Assembly: GCA_003252455.1 (NCBI GenBank)
Contig: QKED01000092.1
Span: 30,716 to 94,715, forward strand
From: Gammaproteobacteria bacterium
GTDB taxonomy: Bacteria > Pseudomonadota > Gammaproteobacteria > Thiohalomonadales > Thiohalomonadaceae
Length of the DNA: 64,000 nt
Reading direction: 5' to 3'
In this document: one piece after another, positions 38,534-48,424 of the stretch
Position numbering within the stretch: position 1 is the stretch's first letter
Layout of the letters: each line of letters opens with the position of its first letter
The notes under the pieces: generated by a model
What the model was told of the DNA's origin: nothing
Seen by the model: only the letters and a program-made list of their open reading frames with translations
Databases searched by the model: none
Translations under genes and position numbers: made by a program

Positions 38534-39451
38534 ATGACCCTAGCCATCCCCACCCACTCTCCCTTCCATCCCGACAACCGAGAGGGCTACCTGCGCTGGC
38601 GCGAGGCCAAGCTGGCCATGCACCCCGAGCGTGTTGAGGAGATCCTGGTGGAGATCGGCGACCCGACCCGCCTCAGCGCGGCAGAACATCAGGCCCTACT
38701 CGACCCCCTGCGGCGATGCAATATGGTGATCTACGCCAGCGCTATCGGGGCCGATCCGGACAAACGCTACCCGCGCACCTTGGCCGAGCGCTTCGGCCTT
38801 GGCCACCTCGACTGTAACTACCTGGCCGACGATGACGGCCTCACCTCCATCACGGTGAACCCCGAGGGGGACCACCCCAACTTCATCCCTTATACCAATC
38901 GCCCTATCAAGTGGCACACCGATGGCTACTACAACACCGGCCCGGAGCAGATCCGGGGCATGTTGCTGCACTGTGTGGTGCCCGCCGCCAGTGGGGGCGA
39001 GAACGCCCTGCTCGACCCGGAGATCCTCTACATCCTGCTGCGCGACGAGTCGCCCGAACTCGTCCGCGCGCTGATGGGCCCCGAGGTAATGAGCATCCCG
39101 CCTCGCATGGACGACAACGGCGTGGCGCGCGACACCGCCACCGGTCCGGTCTACTCCGTCGACCCCAGGGGTAACCTGCACATGCGCTATACCTTGCGTA
39201 AACGCAACATCCACTGGCAGGCGACGCCCGAGGTGGGGGCCGCCGTGGCGCGCATGGAGGCGCTGCTCGAATCCGACCTGCCGTGGATCCTGCGCGGGCG
39301 CCTCGAATCGGGCATGGGCCTGTTGTGCAACAACGTGTTGCACGACCGTGCCGGTTTCACCGACGACCCGGCGGCGCCCCCACGTCTGCTCTACCGTGCA
39401 CGCTATTTCGACCGCATCCATGGTAGCGATCTCGACCCGAATCTGAGCTGA
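38534..39451 (+). CDS. TauD/TfdA-family Fe(II)/2-oxoglutarate dioxygenase
   Basis: The 305-residue protein has the iron-binding HxD in IKWHTDGYYN (about residues 130-140), a downstream Arg/His region (LCNNVLHDRAGFTDD, with the distal His) and RLLYRARYFDR for 2-oxoglutarate. It hydroxylates an unknown small substrate. The ATG at 38534 starts MTLAIPTHSPFHPDN; an upstream in-frame start at 38483 falls in the hairpin. The FHA gene follows after 13 bases, but a functional link is not obvious. Confidence 0.85.
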   Translation: MTLAIPTHSPFHPDNREGYLRWREAKLAMHPERVEEILVEIGDPTRLSAAEHQALLDPLRRCNMVIYASAIGADPDKRYPRTLAERFGLGHLDCNYLADDDGLTSITVNPEGDHPNFIPYTNRPIKWHTDGYYNTGPEQIRGMLLHCVVPAASGGENALLDPEILYILLRDESPELVRALMGPEVMSIPPRMDDNGVARDTATGPVYSVDPRGNLHMRYTLRKRNIHWQATPEVGAAVARMEALLESDLPWILRGRLESGMGLLCNNVLHDRAGFTDDPAAPPRLLYRARYFDRIHGSDLDPNLS

Positions 39452-39464
39452 GGAGCCGTACGAC

Positions 39465-40598
39465 GTGTCACCCCATCGCCTGTCCGCACACCAGCTCCTG
39501 CTCGGCATCGCGCTGTGGTTGTCGCTCAGTGGCGCGGGTGTGCGTGGTCAAGTGTTGGAGCTGGTGCTGGCCATCGAGCCAGCGGCCCTCTATGCCAGCG
39601 TGCTGGACGGTGAACTGAGCGCGCGCCTGACTCAGCTGCCCGAGTCCAGTTGGCGCACGGCGGTGGTGGTGGATGCCGCTACCCCCTTTCTGACCCAATC
39701 CTTCCAGGGTAACGGGCGACTCGAACTGCCGAGCCCGGACAGCTCCCCCGGGGTCGGCAACCCGGCACGATTGCTGGAGCGCGCCCTCTACGAGCTGCAG
39801 CAGCACGCCCAGGGGCTCGGGCCCCAGGCGGTGCTGTTGATGACCGCTGGGCGGCTCGATGCCACCGACCCCGGCCAGGGGCGCGACTGGCTACTCGGCG
39901 AGTTGTTCCGCAAGGCCCGCGAGCGGCAGGTGGCGATCCACGTCCTCGCGGTGGGCGCACGAGCCGACATGAGCTGGGTCCAGCCCCTCAGCGAGGGGAC
40001 CGGGGGCAGTTACTACCGTCTGGAGGCGGCCGGTGGGGTGGATGAGGTGCTCAATGCCCTGCGAGCCTCTATCGGGCACCACCCGACCGAGGTCTGGCGC
40101 CCGATGATGGAGCACTGGCTGTTGCTCGGCGCGGCACTATTACTGCTACTGCTCGGGGGGCTCTGGTGGCGCGAGCGCCGGGCACGTAGCCTGGCCGAGT
40201 CGCGGCGACGCGATGAGGTGATGCCCCCCCGTGAACCGGTCGAAGAGGCCTTTCCCGAGGCCTTTCTGGTCGACCTGCAGCGCGTCACCGACAAGACCAG
40301 CCACCTCTTGCGGGCCAAGTACACCCTGATCACCCGCCTCGACCACCTGCCTGACTCCAACATCGACACCATCACCGTGCCCTTTCCCTCGGTGGGTCGA
40401 CGTCACGCCCTCATCGAGTATCGCGATTTCTCCTTCTGGCTCATCGATCAGAACAGCGTCAATGGCACCTATGTGAACGGCCAACGGGTATTCGACCCGG
40501 TGCGGCTCAAGCATGGTGACCGCATCAGTTTCCATCGCTACGAGTTCGAGTTCGCCGTCACCGACCTGCTCTTCAGTAACGAGACCTTGGCCGGGTAG
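39465..40598 (+). CDS. Membrane-anchored FHA-domain protein with vWA-like region
   Basis: The 377-residue protein starts with GTG preceded by GAGGAG. Order: signal peptide or anchor (res 7-28), a vWA-like periplasmic region (about 30-205, with VLLMTAGRLDATDP and VAIHVLAVG), one transmembrane helix (about 213-230), then a cytoplasmic FHA domain (about 295-372) with VGRRHALIEY and SVNGTYVNG, the phosphothreonine-binding loops. It may relay phospho-signals at the membrane. The usual Ser before the FHA His is Arg here. Confidence 0.85.
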   Translation: MSPHRLSAHQLLLGIALWLSLSGAGVRGQVLELVLAIEPAALYASVLDGELSARLTQLPESSWRTAVVVDAATPFLTQSFQGNGRLELPSPDSSPGVGNPARLLERALYELQQHAQGLGPQAVLLMTAGRLDATDPGQGRDWLLGELFRKARERQVAIHVLAVGARADMSWVQPLSEGTGGSYYRLEAAGGVDEVLNALRASIGHHPTEVWRPMMEHWLLLGAALLLLLLGGLWWRERRARSLAESRRRDEVMPPREPVEEAFPEAFLVDLQRVTDKTSHLLRAKYTLITRLDHLPDSNIDTITVPFPSVGRRHALIEYRDFSFWLIDQNSVNGTYVNGQRVFDPVRLKHGDRISFHRYEFEFAVTDLLFSNETLAG

Positions 40599-40631
40599 CC
40601 GCGGGCGGCGGGGGCGTGGGTGCTCGGGGGC

Positions 40632-41366
40632 CTAGACCGCCATAGCCATGGCGGCGGGAAAGCCGAGACCTTCGCGTACCGTCGGCTGTGCCACCGGGCG
40701 GAGCACCTCGCCCTCGGGGCGGATCAGGCCCAACTGCAGCGCGGTGATGCCTGCCTGGGTGCGATTTTTGGCGCCGAGCGCCTTGAGAATAGCGGAGACG
40801 TGGATGCGCACCGTCCCCTGCGCCATGCCCAGCACCTCACTGATCGCCTTGTTTTGCTGCCCTTGTACCAGCAGCGTCAGCACGTCGAGCTGGCGTGGGG
40901 TGAGATGCGGCAGCTCGGCACCCTGCTGGCTGGGGATTGGCCAGTACTCCTCACCGCGCAGGAGGGCGCGCAGGGCGATGAGCAGCTCGTGCGCCGGGCT
41001 CTGCTTGTCCAGCGCGCCAGCCAGGCCGTGACGCATGGCCTGATGGCAGATCTGTGGGTTGGGGCGCTCGCAGAGGAGGGCGATGCGGGTCATGGGGGCG
41101 TTGGCCTTGAGCTGCACGGCCCCGGCGAGGCCGCTGGAGTCGGTCAGCTCGGTCTCCATCAGCACCAGATCGAAGTCGCCGTGCTCATGGCAGAGACGGC
41201 GCGCCTCACCAAGGCTGTGCGCCTCGTGCAGTTGCAGCAGCGTGGCCTTGCCGTCGAGCAGACTGCGTAGGCCGAGGCGGTAGAGCGGGTGGGGGTCGAG
41301 GTGCAGAACCTTGTGCGGGCGGCTGGGGCTACGGGCGGGGCGGTGTGAGGTGACGGGCGTGTACAT
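40632..41366 (-). CDS. LuxR/NarL-type response regulator with atypical receiver
   Basis: The 244-residue protein has an N-terminal receiver (residues 19-135) and a C-terminal LuxR helix-turn-helix (about 153-212, LTPRQLDVLTLLVQGQQNKAISEVLGMAQGTVRIHV). Receiver key residues are altered: the phospho-acceptor position is Glu71 (LVLMETEL), the acidic pair is Asp24-Pro25, and the switch Thr is Cys99, while Lys121 is kept. Glu can mimic phospho-Asp, so it may act constitutively or respond to something else. No partner kinase is nearby. Confidence 0.87.
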   Translation of the reverse strand: MYTPVTSHRPARSPSRPHKVLHLDPHPLYRLGLRSLLDGKATLLQLHEAHSLGEARRLCHEHGDFDLVLMETELTDSSGLAGAVQLKANAPMTRIALLCERPNPQICHQAMRHGLAGALDKQSPAHELLIALRALLRGEEYWPIPSQQGAELPHLTPRQLDVLTLLVQGQQNKAISEVLGMAQGTVRIHVSAILKALGAKNRTQAGITALQLGLIRPEGEVLRPVAQPTVREGLGFPAAMAMAV

Positions 41367-41663
41367 GGTTTGGTCCTGTGCGCTTAGACCAATCCTTGGT
41401 GGGCCTGGGCACTTCCTGACACCGCTGTGGCATCGGCCCTCTCTAATTGTTCAGGACGATCATAGAGGGCTGCTGTAAACGCCCAATGGTGACTAAGTAA
41501 ATCCCGAGAAATATTTTGTAAATGGCATGTAAATAAGGCCTTGGGTGAATGACATACGTCACACGTACCAGCCTAAACAGGGGGGAGGGCGTTTTCTATC
41601 CGTAGTGTGATGGGCATTTGCATTGCCCCGCGCGGAGGGTCACAGAACGGGTGGGACAAAACG
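41367..41663. other. Intergenic stretch without a gene
   Basis: About 300 bases between the regulator start and the hairpin at 41664. AT-richer patches (TAAGTAAATCCCGAGAAATATTTTG) may hold the regulator promoter. I see no gene or RNA. Confidence 0.5.
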
Positions 41664-41701
41664 AGAGAGGGCGGGTAGATGTGTATCTACCCGCCCTCTC
41701 T
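41664..41701 (-). terminator. Long terminator hairpin after the flavoprotein gene
   Basis: A 17-bp perfect stem (41664-41680 with 41685-41701) closes a GTGT loop. On the minus strand it is followed by CGTTTTGTCC. It ends the transcript of the gene at 41727 and may also work in the other direction. Confidence 0.85.
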
Positions 41702-41726
41702 TGGGTGGCTGTGCGGTTGTTCCGGC

Positions 41727-42887
41727 TCAGGCGGTGAGGCGTGGGTCCTTGCCGGTGAGCAGAAGGTTGAGCAGGTCGTGCACCGAGCGCATCTGATCGC
41801 CGAAGGGGAGGGGTTCGGAGCCACGGAAGAAGAGCCCCTTCTCGTAGTTGCCCATCACCGCCGCCTCCAGCTGGGTGTCGATGCAGAACTGACCGGCCTC
41901 CGGGTTGCCGTCCTTCAGGCCGCAGTGCGAGAGGCACTCGAACCAGACGGCGCACTTGCCCTTGTCGGGGGTGGCACGGGAGCGCACCTTCTCCTCGCGC
42001 TCCAGGTATTTCTTCAACCAGGGGGTGAGGACGGCGCGGGCGGGCAGACCGGCGGTGGACATGAAGGTGACGATCTCCTCGGGCTTGGCCTTCAGCAGCA
42101 CCTCCTTGAAGGTGGGGTGGGCATCGCCCTCATCGGTCACGGCAAAGGGGGTGCCGATCTGCACGCCACTCGCGCCCATGGCAAACAGCTCCTTGATCTT
42201 GCTGAAGGAGTTGATACCGCCAGCGGGGAGCAGGGGGATGTTCTCTAGTGAGAGCTGCTCGAACACCTTGGGGATCTCGGCGAGGATACGCTTAAAATCG
42301 AAACGTGGGTTGTCGATATCGGCGGGGTTCGGTGCCCCCAGGTGGCCGCCAGCGTAGCGCGGGTGCTCCAGCACGATGGCGTCGGGCAGACGCCCACGGC
42401 GCAGCCAGCGCTTGAGCACGGCGCGCACGCCGCGCTCCTCGGAGAGGATCGGGATCAGTGCCACCTCGTCGTAGCCCTTGACCAACTCGGGCAGCTCGAA
42501 GGGGAGGCCGGCCCCCATGATGATGGCGTTGGCGCCGCTCTCGCAGGCCTGACGCACCAGATCGGGGTTGCGATCCACCGCTTTCATGACGTTCACGGCG
42601 ATAAAACCATCCGGGCCAGCGATCTCGCGCGCAGCCTTGATCTCACGATCGAGTGCTTCGAGGTTGGCGTCGTCGATCACCTTGCGGTCTTTGGTCCGCC
42701 GGGTGCGCTCCATCAGATCCGGGTGGTGCACGCGCAGATCGATGCTGGCGATGGTGCCGATGGCTCCTTCACGGGCCACGCTGCCGGCCAGTTTATGGGC
42801 GGAGACACCCACACCCATGCCGCCCTGAACAATCGGCAGCAGTTTGCGGTCGCGGATTTGAAGTAGCGGCAACTCGGAGTTAATCAT
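41727..42887 (-). CDS. Nitronate monooxygenase / FabK-like FMN protein
   Basis: The 386-residue TIM-barrel flavoprotein has the NMO/FabK signatures: PIVQGGMGVGVSAHKLAGSVAREG, AIIMGAGLPFELPELV, LPAGGINSFSKIKELFAMGASGVQIGTPF. It probably oxidises nitronates or serves as an NAD(P)H:quinone or enoyl reductase. It contains an extra Cys-rich insert (KGKCAVWFECLSHCGLKDG, then GQFC; about residues 313-341), which might bind metal or a cluster. The gene is followed by a strong terminator and divergent from a radical SAM gene. Confidence 0.85.
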   Translation of the reverse strand: MINSELPLLQIRDRKLLPIVQGGMGVGVSAHKLAGSVAREGAIGTIASIDLRVHHPDLMERTRRTKDRKVIDDANLEALDREIKAAREIAGPDGFIAVNVMKAVDRNPDLVRQACESGANAIIMGAGLPFELPELVKGYDEVALIPILSEERGVRAVLKRWLRRGRLPDAIVLEHPRYAGGHLGAPNPADIDNPRFDFKRILAEIPKVFEQLSLENIPLLPAGGINSFSKIKELFAMGASGVQIGTPFAVTDEGDAHPTFKEVLLKAKPEEIVTFMSTAGLPARAVLTPWLKKYLEREEKVRSRATPDKGKCAVWFECLSHCGLKDGNPEAGQFCIDTQLEAAVMGNYEKGLFFRGSEPLPFGDQMRSVHDLLNLLLTGKDPRLTA

Positions 42888-43049
42888 TCACAATACCTAA
42901 ATGATCGGCGTGACAACCTGAAGACAAGACAAACCATGATACAGCAAGCACAGCATTTAATCTCCATTCGTGCATACTAGTTCTCATTAGGACCTCTGCC
43001 AACCCAGATTTTGGTAGGGTTTTTCCTTTTTCTCCAAGGAGTTAGCCCC

Positions 43050-43679
43050 ATGAGTGAGGCCGAGCGTCACGCCACGCCCTACTACGACATCATCGCCTAC
43101 CCGCTGCACGGCAACTGCTACCTCAACACCACCGCGCGCTGCACCTTGCGGTGCAACTTCTGCCCCAAGTACAACCGTACCTGGGAGGTGCAGAGCTATG
43201 ACCTGCGTCTGCACCACGAGCCGGATGTGCAGGAGGTGCTGGCCGCGGTAGGTGACCCGACCCGCTTCAAGGAGATCGTCTTCTGTGGGCTGGGCGAGCC
43301 GACCCTGCGCCTGGAGCTGCTGCTCGCCGTGGCGCGGGCGCTGAAGGCGCAGGGGGCGACCATCCGCGTCAACACCGATGGGCTGGCCAATCTGGTGCAT
43401 GGGCGTGATGTTACCCCGGAGCTGGAGGGGGTAGTGGACGCCCTCTCCATCTCCATGAACGCCCAGGACGAGGAGACCTACATCCGTCACTGTCGCCCGC
43501 GTAAAGCAGGGGCTTTTGCCGCCATGCTGGCATTCGCCGGTCTGGCCAAGCGCTACGTCCCGAGCGTGACCCTGACCGCCATCGATGGGCTGGAGGGGGT
43601 GGACGTGGCCCGCTGCGCGGCCATGGCCGAGGCGATCGGCGTGCACTTTCGCCGGCGTGTGCTCGATGCCGTGGGCTGA
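43050..43679 (+). CDS. TatD-linked radical SAM protein
   Basis: The 209-residue protein has the radical SAM cluster motif CTLRCNFC (Cys31, Cys35, Cys38) in the family context YPLHGNCYLNTTARCTLRC, and the SAM-binding FCGLGEPTLRLELL. This is typical of the small TatD-associated radical SAM family of unknown substrate. The ATG at 43050 with AAGGAG at -9 is preferred over 43011. No tatD gene lies in the window. Confidence 0.87.
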   Translation: MSEAERHATPYYDIIAYPLHGNCYLNTTARCTLRCNFCPKYNRTWEVQSYDLRLHHEPDVQEVLAAVGDPTRFKEIVFCGLGEPTLRLELLLAVARALKAQGATIRVNTDGLANLVHGRDVTPELEGVVDALSISMNAQDEETYIRHCRPRKAGAFAAMLAFAGLAKRYVPSVTLTAIDGLEGVDVARCAAMAEAIGVHFRRRVLDAVG

Positions 43680-43834
43680 TGATTGTTAATTTGTCGCTTT
43701 AAGAAAGCTGTTCAGCCTATTGAATCAGCAATGATTATTTACTTCTAACTTTGCTTGGCATATGCTCAGGCGAACACCTATGTCAAGCGTGCGGCACTGC
43801 GCCGACGTGAACACCCTGCCGGAGGACGATACGG

Positions 43835-44353
43835 ATGTTTAATCGCAAAACCCTGCTGCTCGTGATCGCCGCAACGGCCAGCGCCGGGGCCCATGCCGTC
43901 GAACCCAGTCGCTTCTCCTGGGGTCTGGACTACCTGAGTTACGAGGGGCTCAACTACACCTCGAATCTCGGCCTCAATCTGGCCTATGACTACAACGAGT
44001 ACCTCGCGGTGCAGGGGAGTGTGGCCCGCTCGGTGACCAACGCCTCGGGCATCACGGTGACCACCGCCGGGCTCTATGCGCGTGGCAACCTACGCTTCGA
44101 CAAGATCGGCGTCTTCGGTCTGCTCGGTGTCTCCAGTGTCGACGACAGCGTCGGCAGCGGCATCACCGACGTCACCTACGGCTTCGGCCTCGACCTCTAT
44201 GGTTCACCCGATACCTCCCTCACCTTTACCGTGATGCAGTACGAGGGGGTCGACTGGGACGACACCAGCTACGACGACAACTTCAGCTTCTCCGCCATCG
44301 CGCTCGGCTTCAAGAGCTACTTCGACATCCCCTCCCTGGGTAAACGCTACTGA
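43835..44353 (+). CDS. Small outer-membrane beta-barrel protein
   Basis: The 172-residue protein has a signal peptide (residues 1-21, cleavage after AHA). Its mature part alternates aromatic and polar residues in eight likely strands (WGLDYLSYEGLNY, LGLNLAYDYNEY, and a C-terminal FSAIALGFKSYF), as in OmpW/OmpX-type barrels. GGAGG precedes the ATG. Function unknown. Confidence 0.8.
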   Translation: MFNRKTLLLVIAATASAGAHAVEPSRFSWGLDYLSYEGLNYTSNLGLNLAYDYNEYLAVQGSVARSVTNASGITVTTAGLYARGNLRFDKIGVFGLLGVSSVDDSVGSGITDVTYGFGLDLYGSPDTSLTFTVMQYEGVDWDDTSYDDNFSFSAIALGFKSYFDIPSLGKRY

Positions 44354-44398
44354 GTTAGCGCCGCGCGAGGTGAGTGATGACCCACCTCGCGCGCCCGT

Positions 44399-44869
44399 TC
44401 AGACCAGATAGCGGCCCCCCGCCGCCACCGCGATGATGATCACCCCGAGGGTGGTGTTGATCCCGACCAGGGTGCGGATACGGTCCAAAAACGCCTTCCC
44501 CTTCGGCCACTCTTGCGCCGCCACCGCGCGCTTCAGCCCCTGATAGGCGATGAAGTAGACGTAGCTATAGATCGCCACCATCACCAGCCCCAGGCCGTGC
44601 ATGATGTGCACATGCTTGCCCACGTGGGCCATGCCGTCGAATACGCCGAAGATCATCCAGTAACCGGTGAGCAGGATCAGCGCCACCGCGACCCAGACCC
44701 AGGGGAAGAAGCGGGCGAAGACCCCGGCCCAGAGCGCGAGGCGCTGGGGGGGCTCCAACTGCACCACGGCCACCGGTCGCAGCACCTGATGGGCGAAGAA
44801 CATGCCCCCCACCCAGATCACAGCGCTGAGCAGATGGAGGACGATGGGGAGGGCGAGGTCGAGTAGCAT
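44399..44869 (-). CDS. CopD-like four-helix membrane protein
   Basis: The 156-residue integral membrane protein has four helices and the CopD/DUF4149-type pattern: HLLSAVIWVGGMFFAHQVLRP in helix 1 and HVHIMHGLGLVMVAIYSYVYF in helix 3, with His residues able to bind heme or copper. AGGAG precedes the ATG. Possibilities include a HemJ-like or copper-related role; neither is shown by context. Confidence 0.8.
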   Translation of the reverse strand: MLLDLALPIVLHLLSAVIWVGGMFFAHQVLRPVAVVQLEPPQRLALWAGVFARFFPWVWVAVALILLTGYWMIFGVFDGMAHVGKHVHIMHGLGLVMVAIYSYVYFIAYQGLKRAVAAQEWPKGKAFLDRIRTLVGINTTLGVIIIAVAAGGRYLV

Positions 44870-45290
44870 GCGGACTCCTAGTGGCAGGTGGCAGGGTGAG
44901 TAGGCGAGTTGTGGGCAGTGGTGGAGGGGATCAAGCCGGGGTGAGGAGGCTTCGCCGCTCTCACATGCCGATTGCTATCTAACTCATTGAACGTCATCAC
45001 GATGTCGATCGCTACCGACACGATCAACCCCGCGCTACGCCCGATAAGCAGGGATCCATGGGGTGAGCGCCGTCCTGTGCGCGCAGACGTGCCGCCGCCA
45101 GGATAACCCGCTAGAGCCAGACTGCTCGACTATGAGATAATGAAAAGTTCATGCATTGGCCCACAGTGATAACTCTTTTACCCCCTTTGGGAGAGAGAGC
45201 CCCCCGGGGGATTTAAGTTAAGGTGGGCCGCTTCCCGCCTCGCACCCGTGTGGTGCGTGGTAGAACCAACGATACCCACGAGGCGACACC
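44870..45290. other. Divergent intergenic region before rpe
   Basis: About 420 bases with no gene. It includes a small hairpin CGCACC/GGTGCG (about 45240-45256) and an A/T-rich patch near 45130 (TATGAGATAATG) that may contribute a promoter for rpe. No RNA gene is recognised. Confidence 0.45.
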
Positions 45291-45983
45291 ATGGCCGACT
45301 ATCAGATTGCACCCTCCATCCTCTCCGCCGACTTCGCCCGCCTGGGTGAGGAGGTCGACAACGTCCTCAAGTCCGGCGCCGACATCGTCCACTTCGATGT
45401 GATGGACAACCACTACGTGCCCAACCTGACCATCGGCCCGCTGGTCTGCGAGGCCCTGCGCAAGCACGGTGTCACCGCCCCTATCGATGTGCATCTGATG
45501 GTCAAGCCGGTGGACCGCATCATCCCCGACTTCGCCAAGGCCGGTGCCACCTACATCACCTTCCACCCCGAGGCCTCCGAGCACATCGACCGCACCATCG
45601 GCCTGATCAAGGAGAGCGGTTGCAAGGCCGGTCTGGTATTCAACCCCGCTACCCCCCTCGACGTGCTGGAGTACACCCTGCCCAAGCTCGACATGGTGCT
45701 GCTGATGTCGGTGAACCCCGGCTTCGGCGGGCAGAAGTTCATCCCCTACGTGCTCGACAAGGCCCGCAAGGTGAGCGCCATGATCAAGGAGGGCGGTTAC
45801 GACTGCCGCCTGGAGATCGACGGCGGCGTCGGCCCGGCCAATATCAAAGAGGTGGCCGAGGCCGGTGTGGATACCTTCGTCGCCGGTTCCGCCGTGTTCG
45901 GCAAGCGTGACGACAACGACCCGAACCACTACGACTCCATCATCGCCGCCCTGCGCGCCGAGCTGGCCAAGGTCGGGCAGTAA
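45291..45983 (+). CDS. rpe: Ribulose-phosphate 3-epimerase
   Basis: The 230-residue TIM-barrel enzyme interconverts ribulose-5-P and xylulose-5-P. Motifs: [16 protein letters not shown], the metal-binding [28 protein letters not shown] [11 protein letters not shown], and the phosphate-binding [28 protein letters not shown]. It supplies the substrate for the phosphoketolase. The rpe-gph-trpE order is widespread in Gammaproteobacteria. Confidence 0.97.
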   Translation: MADYQIAPSILSADFARLGEEVDNVLKSGADIVHFDVMDNHYVPNLTIGPLVCEALRKHGVTAPIDVHLMVKPVDRIIPDFAKAGATYITFHPEASEHIDRTIGLIKESGCKAGLVFNPATPLDVLEYTLPKLDMVLLMSVNPGFGGQKFIPYVLDKARKVSAMIKEGGYDCRLEIDGGVGPANIKEVAEAGVDTFVAGSAVFGKRDDNDPNHYDSIIAALRAELAKVGQ

Positions 45984-46150
45984 CGACATCTCTTCCAGGG
46001 AGAGGTAACACCGACAGGGAGGTCGACTGTGGCCCGGGGTGGGTGGCGCTTGTGGTCGCCCCCCTCGGGCCACATCATTTGGGTGACTCCCCACGACACC
46101 CCTCGGGGCCGCCGGCGTCGGCCCGAGGCACCCCCTGCGAGCAGATACCT

Positions 46151-46828
46151 ATGCTGAAAAAACCACAAATGGTCCTCATCGACGTGGACGGTACCCTGGT
46201 GGACAGCGTCCCCGACCTCCTCTACTGCGTCAACGAGATGCTCAAGCAATTGGGCATGCCCGCGCACACCGAGGCGAGCGTGCGCCAGTGGATCGGTAAC
46301 GGCGTCGAGCGCCTCACCCGCCGCGCCCTCATCGGTCAGCTCGATGGCGAGCCGGACGACGCCCTGTTCGAGCGCGCCTATCCCATCTTTCTGGAGCTCT
46401 ACAAAGAGAACACCTCCAAGCGCTCCTGCCTCTACCCCGGGGTGGTCGAGGGGCTCGACTATTTGCAACGTGTTGGCTACAAACTCGGCTGTGTCACCAA
46501 CAAGGCCGAGCAGTTCACCCACCCGCTGCTCAAGGACCTCGGTGTCTTCGAGCGCTTCGCGATCGTCATCAGTGGTGACACCCTGGAGAAGAAGAAGCCC
46601 GACCCCATGCCGCTGCTGCACGTGGCCGAGCACTTCGGCGTGGCTCCCGGCGACGCGCTGATGCTCGGTGACTCGGTGAGCGACGTAAAGGCGGCGCGTG
46701 CGGCGGGCTTCCAGATCGTCTGCATGAGCTACGGCTACAACCACGGCGTCGATATTCGTGAGGCGAACCCCGATGCCGTGATAGACTCCATGGCCGAACT
46801 AGAGGGGCTGCTCGAAGCGGCCGGATGA
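46151..46828 (+). CDS. gph: Phosphoglycolate phosphatase
   Basis: The 225-residue HAD-superfamily phosphatase hydrolyses 2-phosphoglycolate. The DxDxT nucleophile motif is IDVDGTLVDS (residues 8-17), motif II is in VISGDTLEKKKPDP, and the acidic motif is MLGDSVSDVKAARAAG. Length is normal. The ATG at 46151 is chosen over 46043. It lies between rpe and trpE on the same strand. Confidence 0.95.
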   Translation: MLKKPQMVLIDVDGTLVDSVPDLLYCVNEMLKQLGMPAHTEASVRQWIGNGVERLTRRALIGQLDGEPDDALFERAYPIFLELYKENTSKRSCLYPGVVEGLDYLQRVGYKLGCVTNKAEQFTHPLLKDLGVFERFAIVISGDTLEKKKPDPMPLLHVAEHFGVAPGDALMLGDSVSDVKAARAAGFQIVCMSYGYNHGVDIREANPDAVIDSMAELEGLLEAAG

Positions 46829-46848
46829 GACCTAAGGGAGATACCGAG

Positions 46849-46878
46849 ATGAGACCCGACGACAAACGATGGCGCTAG
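46849..46878 (+). promoter_or_regulatory. Possible nine-codon leader upstream of trpE
   Basis: A short frame MRPDDKRWR with AGGGAG just before its ATG lies between gph and trpE. It has only one Trp codon, and I see no T-rich terminator alternative downstream. Attenuation is possible but weakly supported. Confidence 0.25.
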
Positions 46879-46936
46879 GCGCCCACTCCGCCCCTGAACA
46901 CCGTCGTCCCGTCCCCCTCTCGGAGTCTCAAAGCCC

Positions 46937-48424
46937 ATGGACCAGAAAACCTTTGACGCCTACGCCGCTGCCGGATTCAACCGTATCCCGGTGATGCGCG
47001 AGGTGCTCGCCGACCTCGACACCCCCCTCTCCACCTATCTCAAATTGGCCGAAGGCCCCTACACCTACCTCTTCGAATCGGTGATGGGGGGCGAAAAGTG
47101 GGGCCGCTACTCCATTATCGGTCTGCCCGCCCGCACCCTGCTCAAGGTGCGCGGCTTCGGGGTCTCCATCGAGGAGGAGGGGATGGAGGTGGAGTCCTGC
47201 GAATGCACCGACCCACTCGCCTTTATCGAGGCGTTCCAGGCCCGCTACCGCGTCGCCCAGGTCCCCGGCCTGCCAAAATTCATCGGTGGGCTAGTGGGCT
47301 ATTTCGGCTACGACACCATCCGCTACATCGAGCCGCGCCTCGGTCGTGCCTCACCCAATCCCGACCAGATGTGTACCCCGGACATCCTGCTGATGGTCTC
47401 TGAAGAGGTGGTGGTGTTCGACAACCTGAGCGGCAAGCTCTACCTCATCGTCCTCGCCGACCCGACCCAGTCCCGTGCCCTCAAGCACGCCAACCGTCGT
47501 ATCGGTCAGCTGCAAGAGAGGCTCGCCGGCCCCACCCCGCGTGGGGTCAACGTGCGAGGTATTCGCGTCGACGAGGAGGACTTCATCTCGGGTTTCACCC
47601 AGCAGGGCTTCGAGGCCGCCGTCGAACGCTCCAAACAGTACATCACCGATGGCGACATCATGCAGGTGGTGCTCTCCCAGCGCCTGGCCATCCCCTTCCA
47701 CGCCAAGCCGCTCGACCTCTATCGTGCCCTGCGCAGCCTCAACCCCTCGCCCTATATGTACTTCCTCGACCTGGGCGACCACCAGGTGGTGGGCTCCTCG
47801 CCGGAGATCCTCACCCGCCTGGAGGATGGCATGGTCACCGTGCGCCCCATCGCCGGCACCCGCCCGCGTGGGCGCGACGACGAGCACGATAAGGCTCTGG
47901 AGACAGAGCTGCTGGCCGACCCCAAGGAGCGCGCCGAGCACCTGATGCTGATCGATCTCGGGCGCAACGACGCCGGACGCATCGCCGAGACTGGCAGCGT
48001 CAAGGTGACCGAGGAGTTCGTCATCGAGCGCTACTCCCACGTCATGCACATCGTCTCCAACGTGCAAGGCAAGCTCAAAGAGGGGATGAGTGCCATGGAT
48101 GCCCTGCGCGCCACCTTCCCGGCGGGCACCGTCTCCGGCGCGCCGAAGATCCGCGCCATGGAGATCATCGACGAGCTGGAGCCGGTCAAGCGTGGTATCT
48201 ACTCCGGTGCCGTCGGCTATCTCGGCTGGCACGGTAACATGGACACCGCCATCGCCATCCGTACCGCGGTGATCCAGGGCGAGACCCTCTATATGCAGGC
48301 GGGCGCCGGTATCGTCTACGACTCCATCCCGCGCAATGAATGGGACGAGACGATGAACAAGTCCCGTGCCGTGTTTCGCGCCGTGGCCGCGGCCGAGAAG
48401 GGCATCGACGGGGCTCACCACTGA
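46937..48424 (+). CDS. trpE: Anthranilate synthase component I
   Basis: The 495-residue enzyme makes anthranilate from chorismate. N-terminal regulatory half (with LES-like [18 protein letters not shown] for Trp feedback) and C-terminal chorismate-binding domain with [28 protein letters not shown] and [23 protein letters not shown]. The gene is intact. The usual neighbours trpG, trpD and trpC do not follow; a 735-bp gap and the Dlt-like operon come next. Confidence 0.97.
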   Translation: MDQKTFDAYAAAGFNRIPVMREVLADLDTPLSTYLKLAEGPYTYLFESVMGGEKWGRYSIIGLPARTLLKVRGFGVSIEEEGMEVESCECTDPLAFIEAFQARYRVAQVPGLPKFIGGLVGYFGYDTIRYIEPRLGRASPNPDQMCTPDILLMVSEEVVVFDNLSGKLYLIVLADPTQSRALKHANRRIGQLQERLAGPTPRGVNVRGIRVDEEDFISGFTQQGFEAAVERSKQYITDGDIMQVVLSQRLAIPFHAKPLDLYRALRSLNPSPYMYFLDLGDHQVVGSSPEILTRLEDGMVTVRPIAGTRPRGRDDEHDKALETELLADPKERAEHLMLIDLGRNDAGRIAETGSVKVTEEFVIERYSHVMHIVSNVQGKLKEGMSAMDALRATFPAGTVSGAPKIRAMEIIDELEPVKRGIYSGAVGYLGWHGNMDTAIAIRTAVIQGETLYMQAGAGIVYDSIPRNEWDETMNKSRAVFRAVAAAEKGIDGAHH

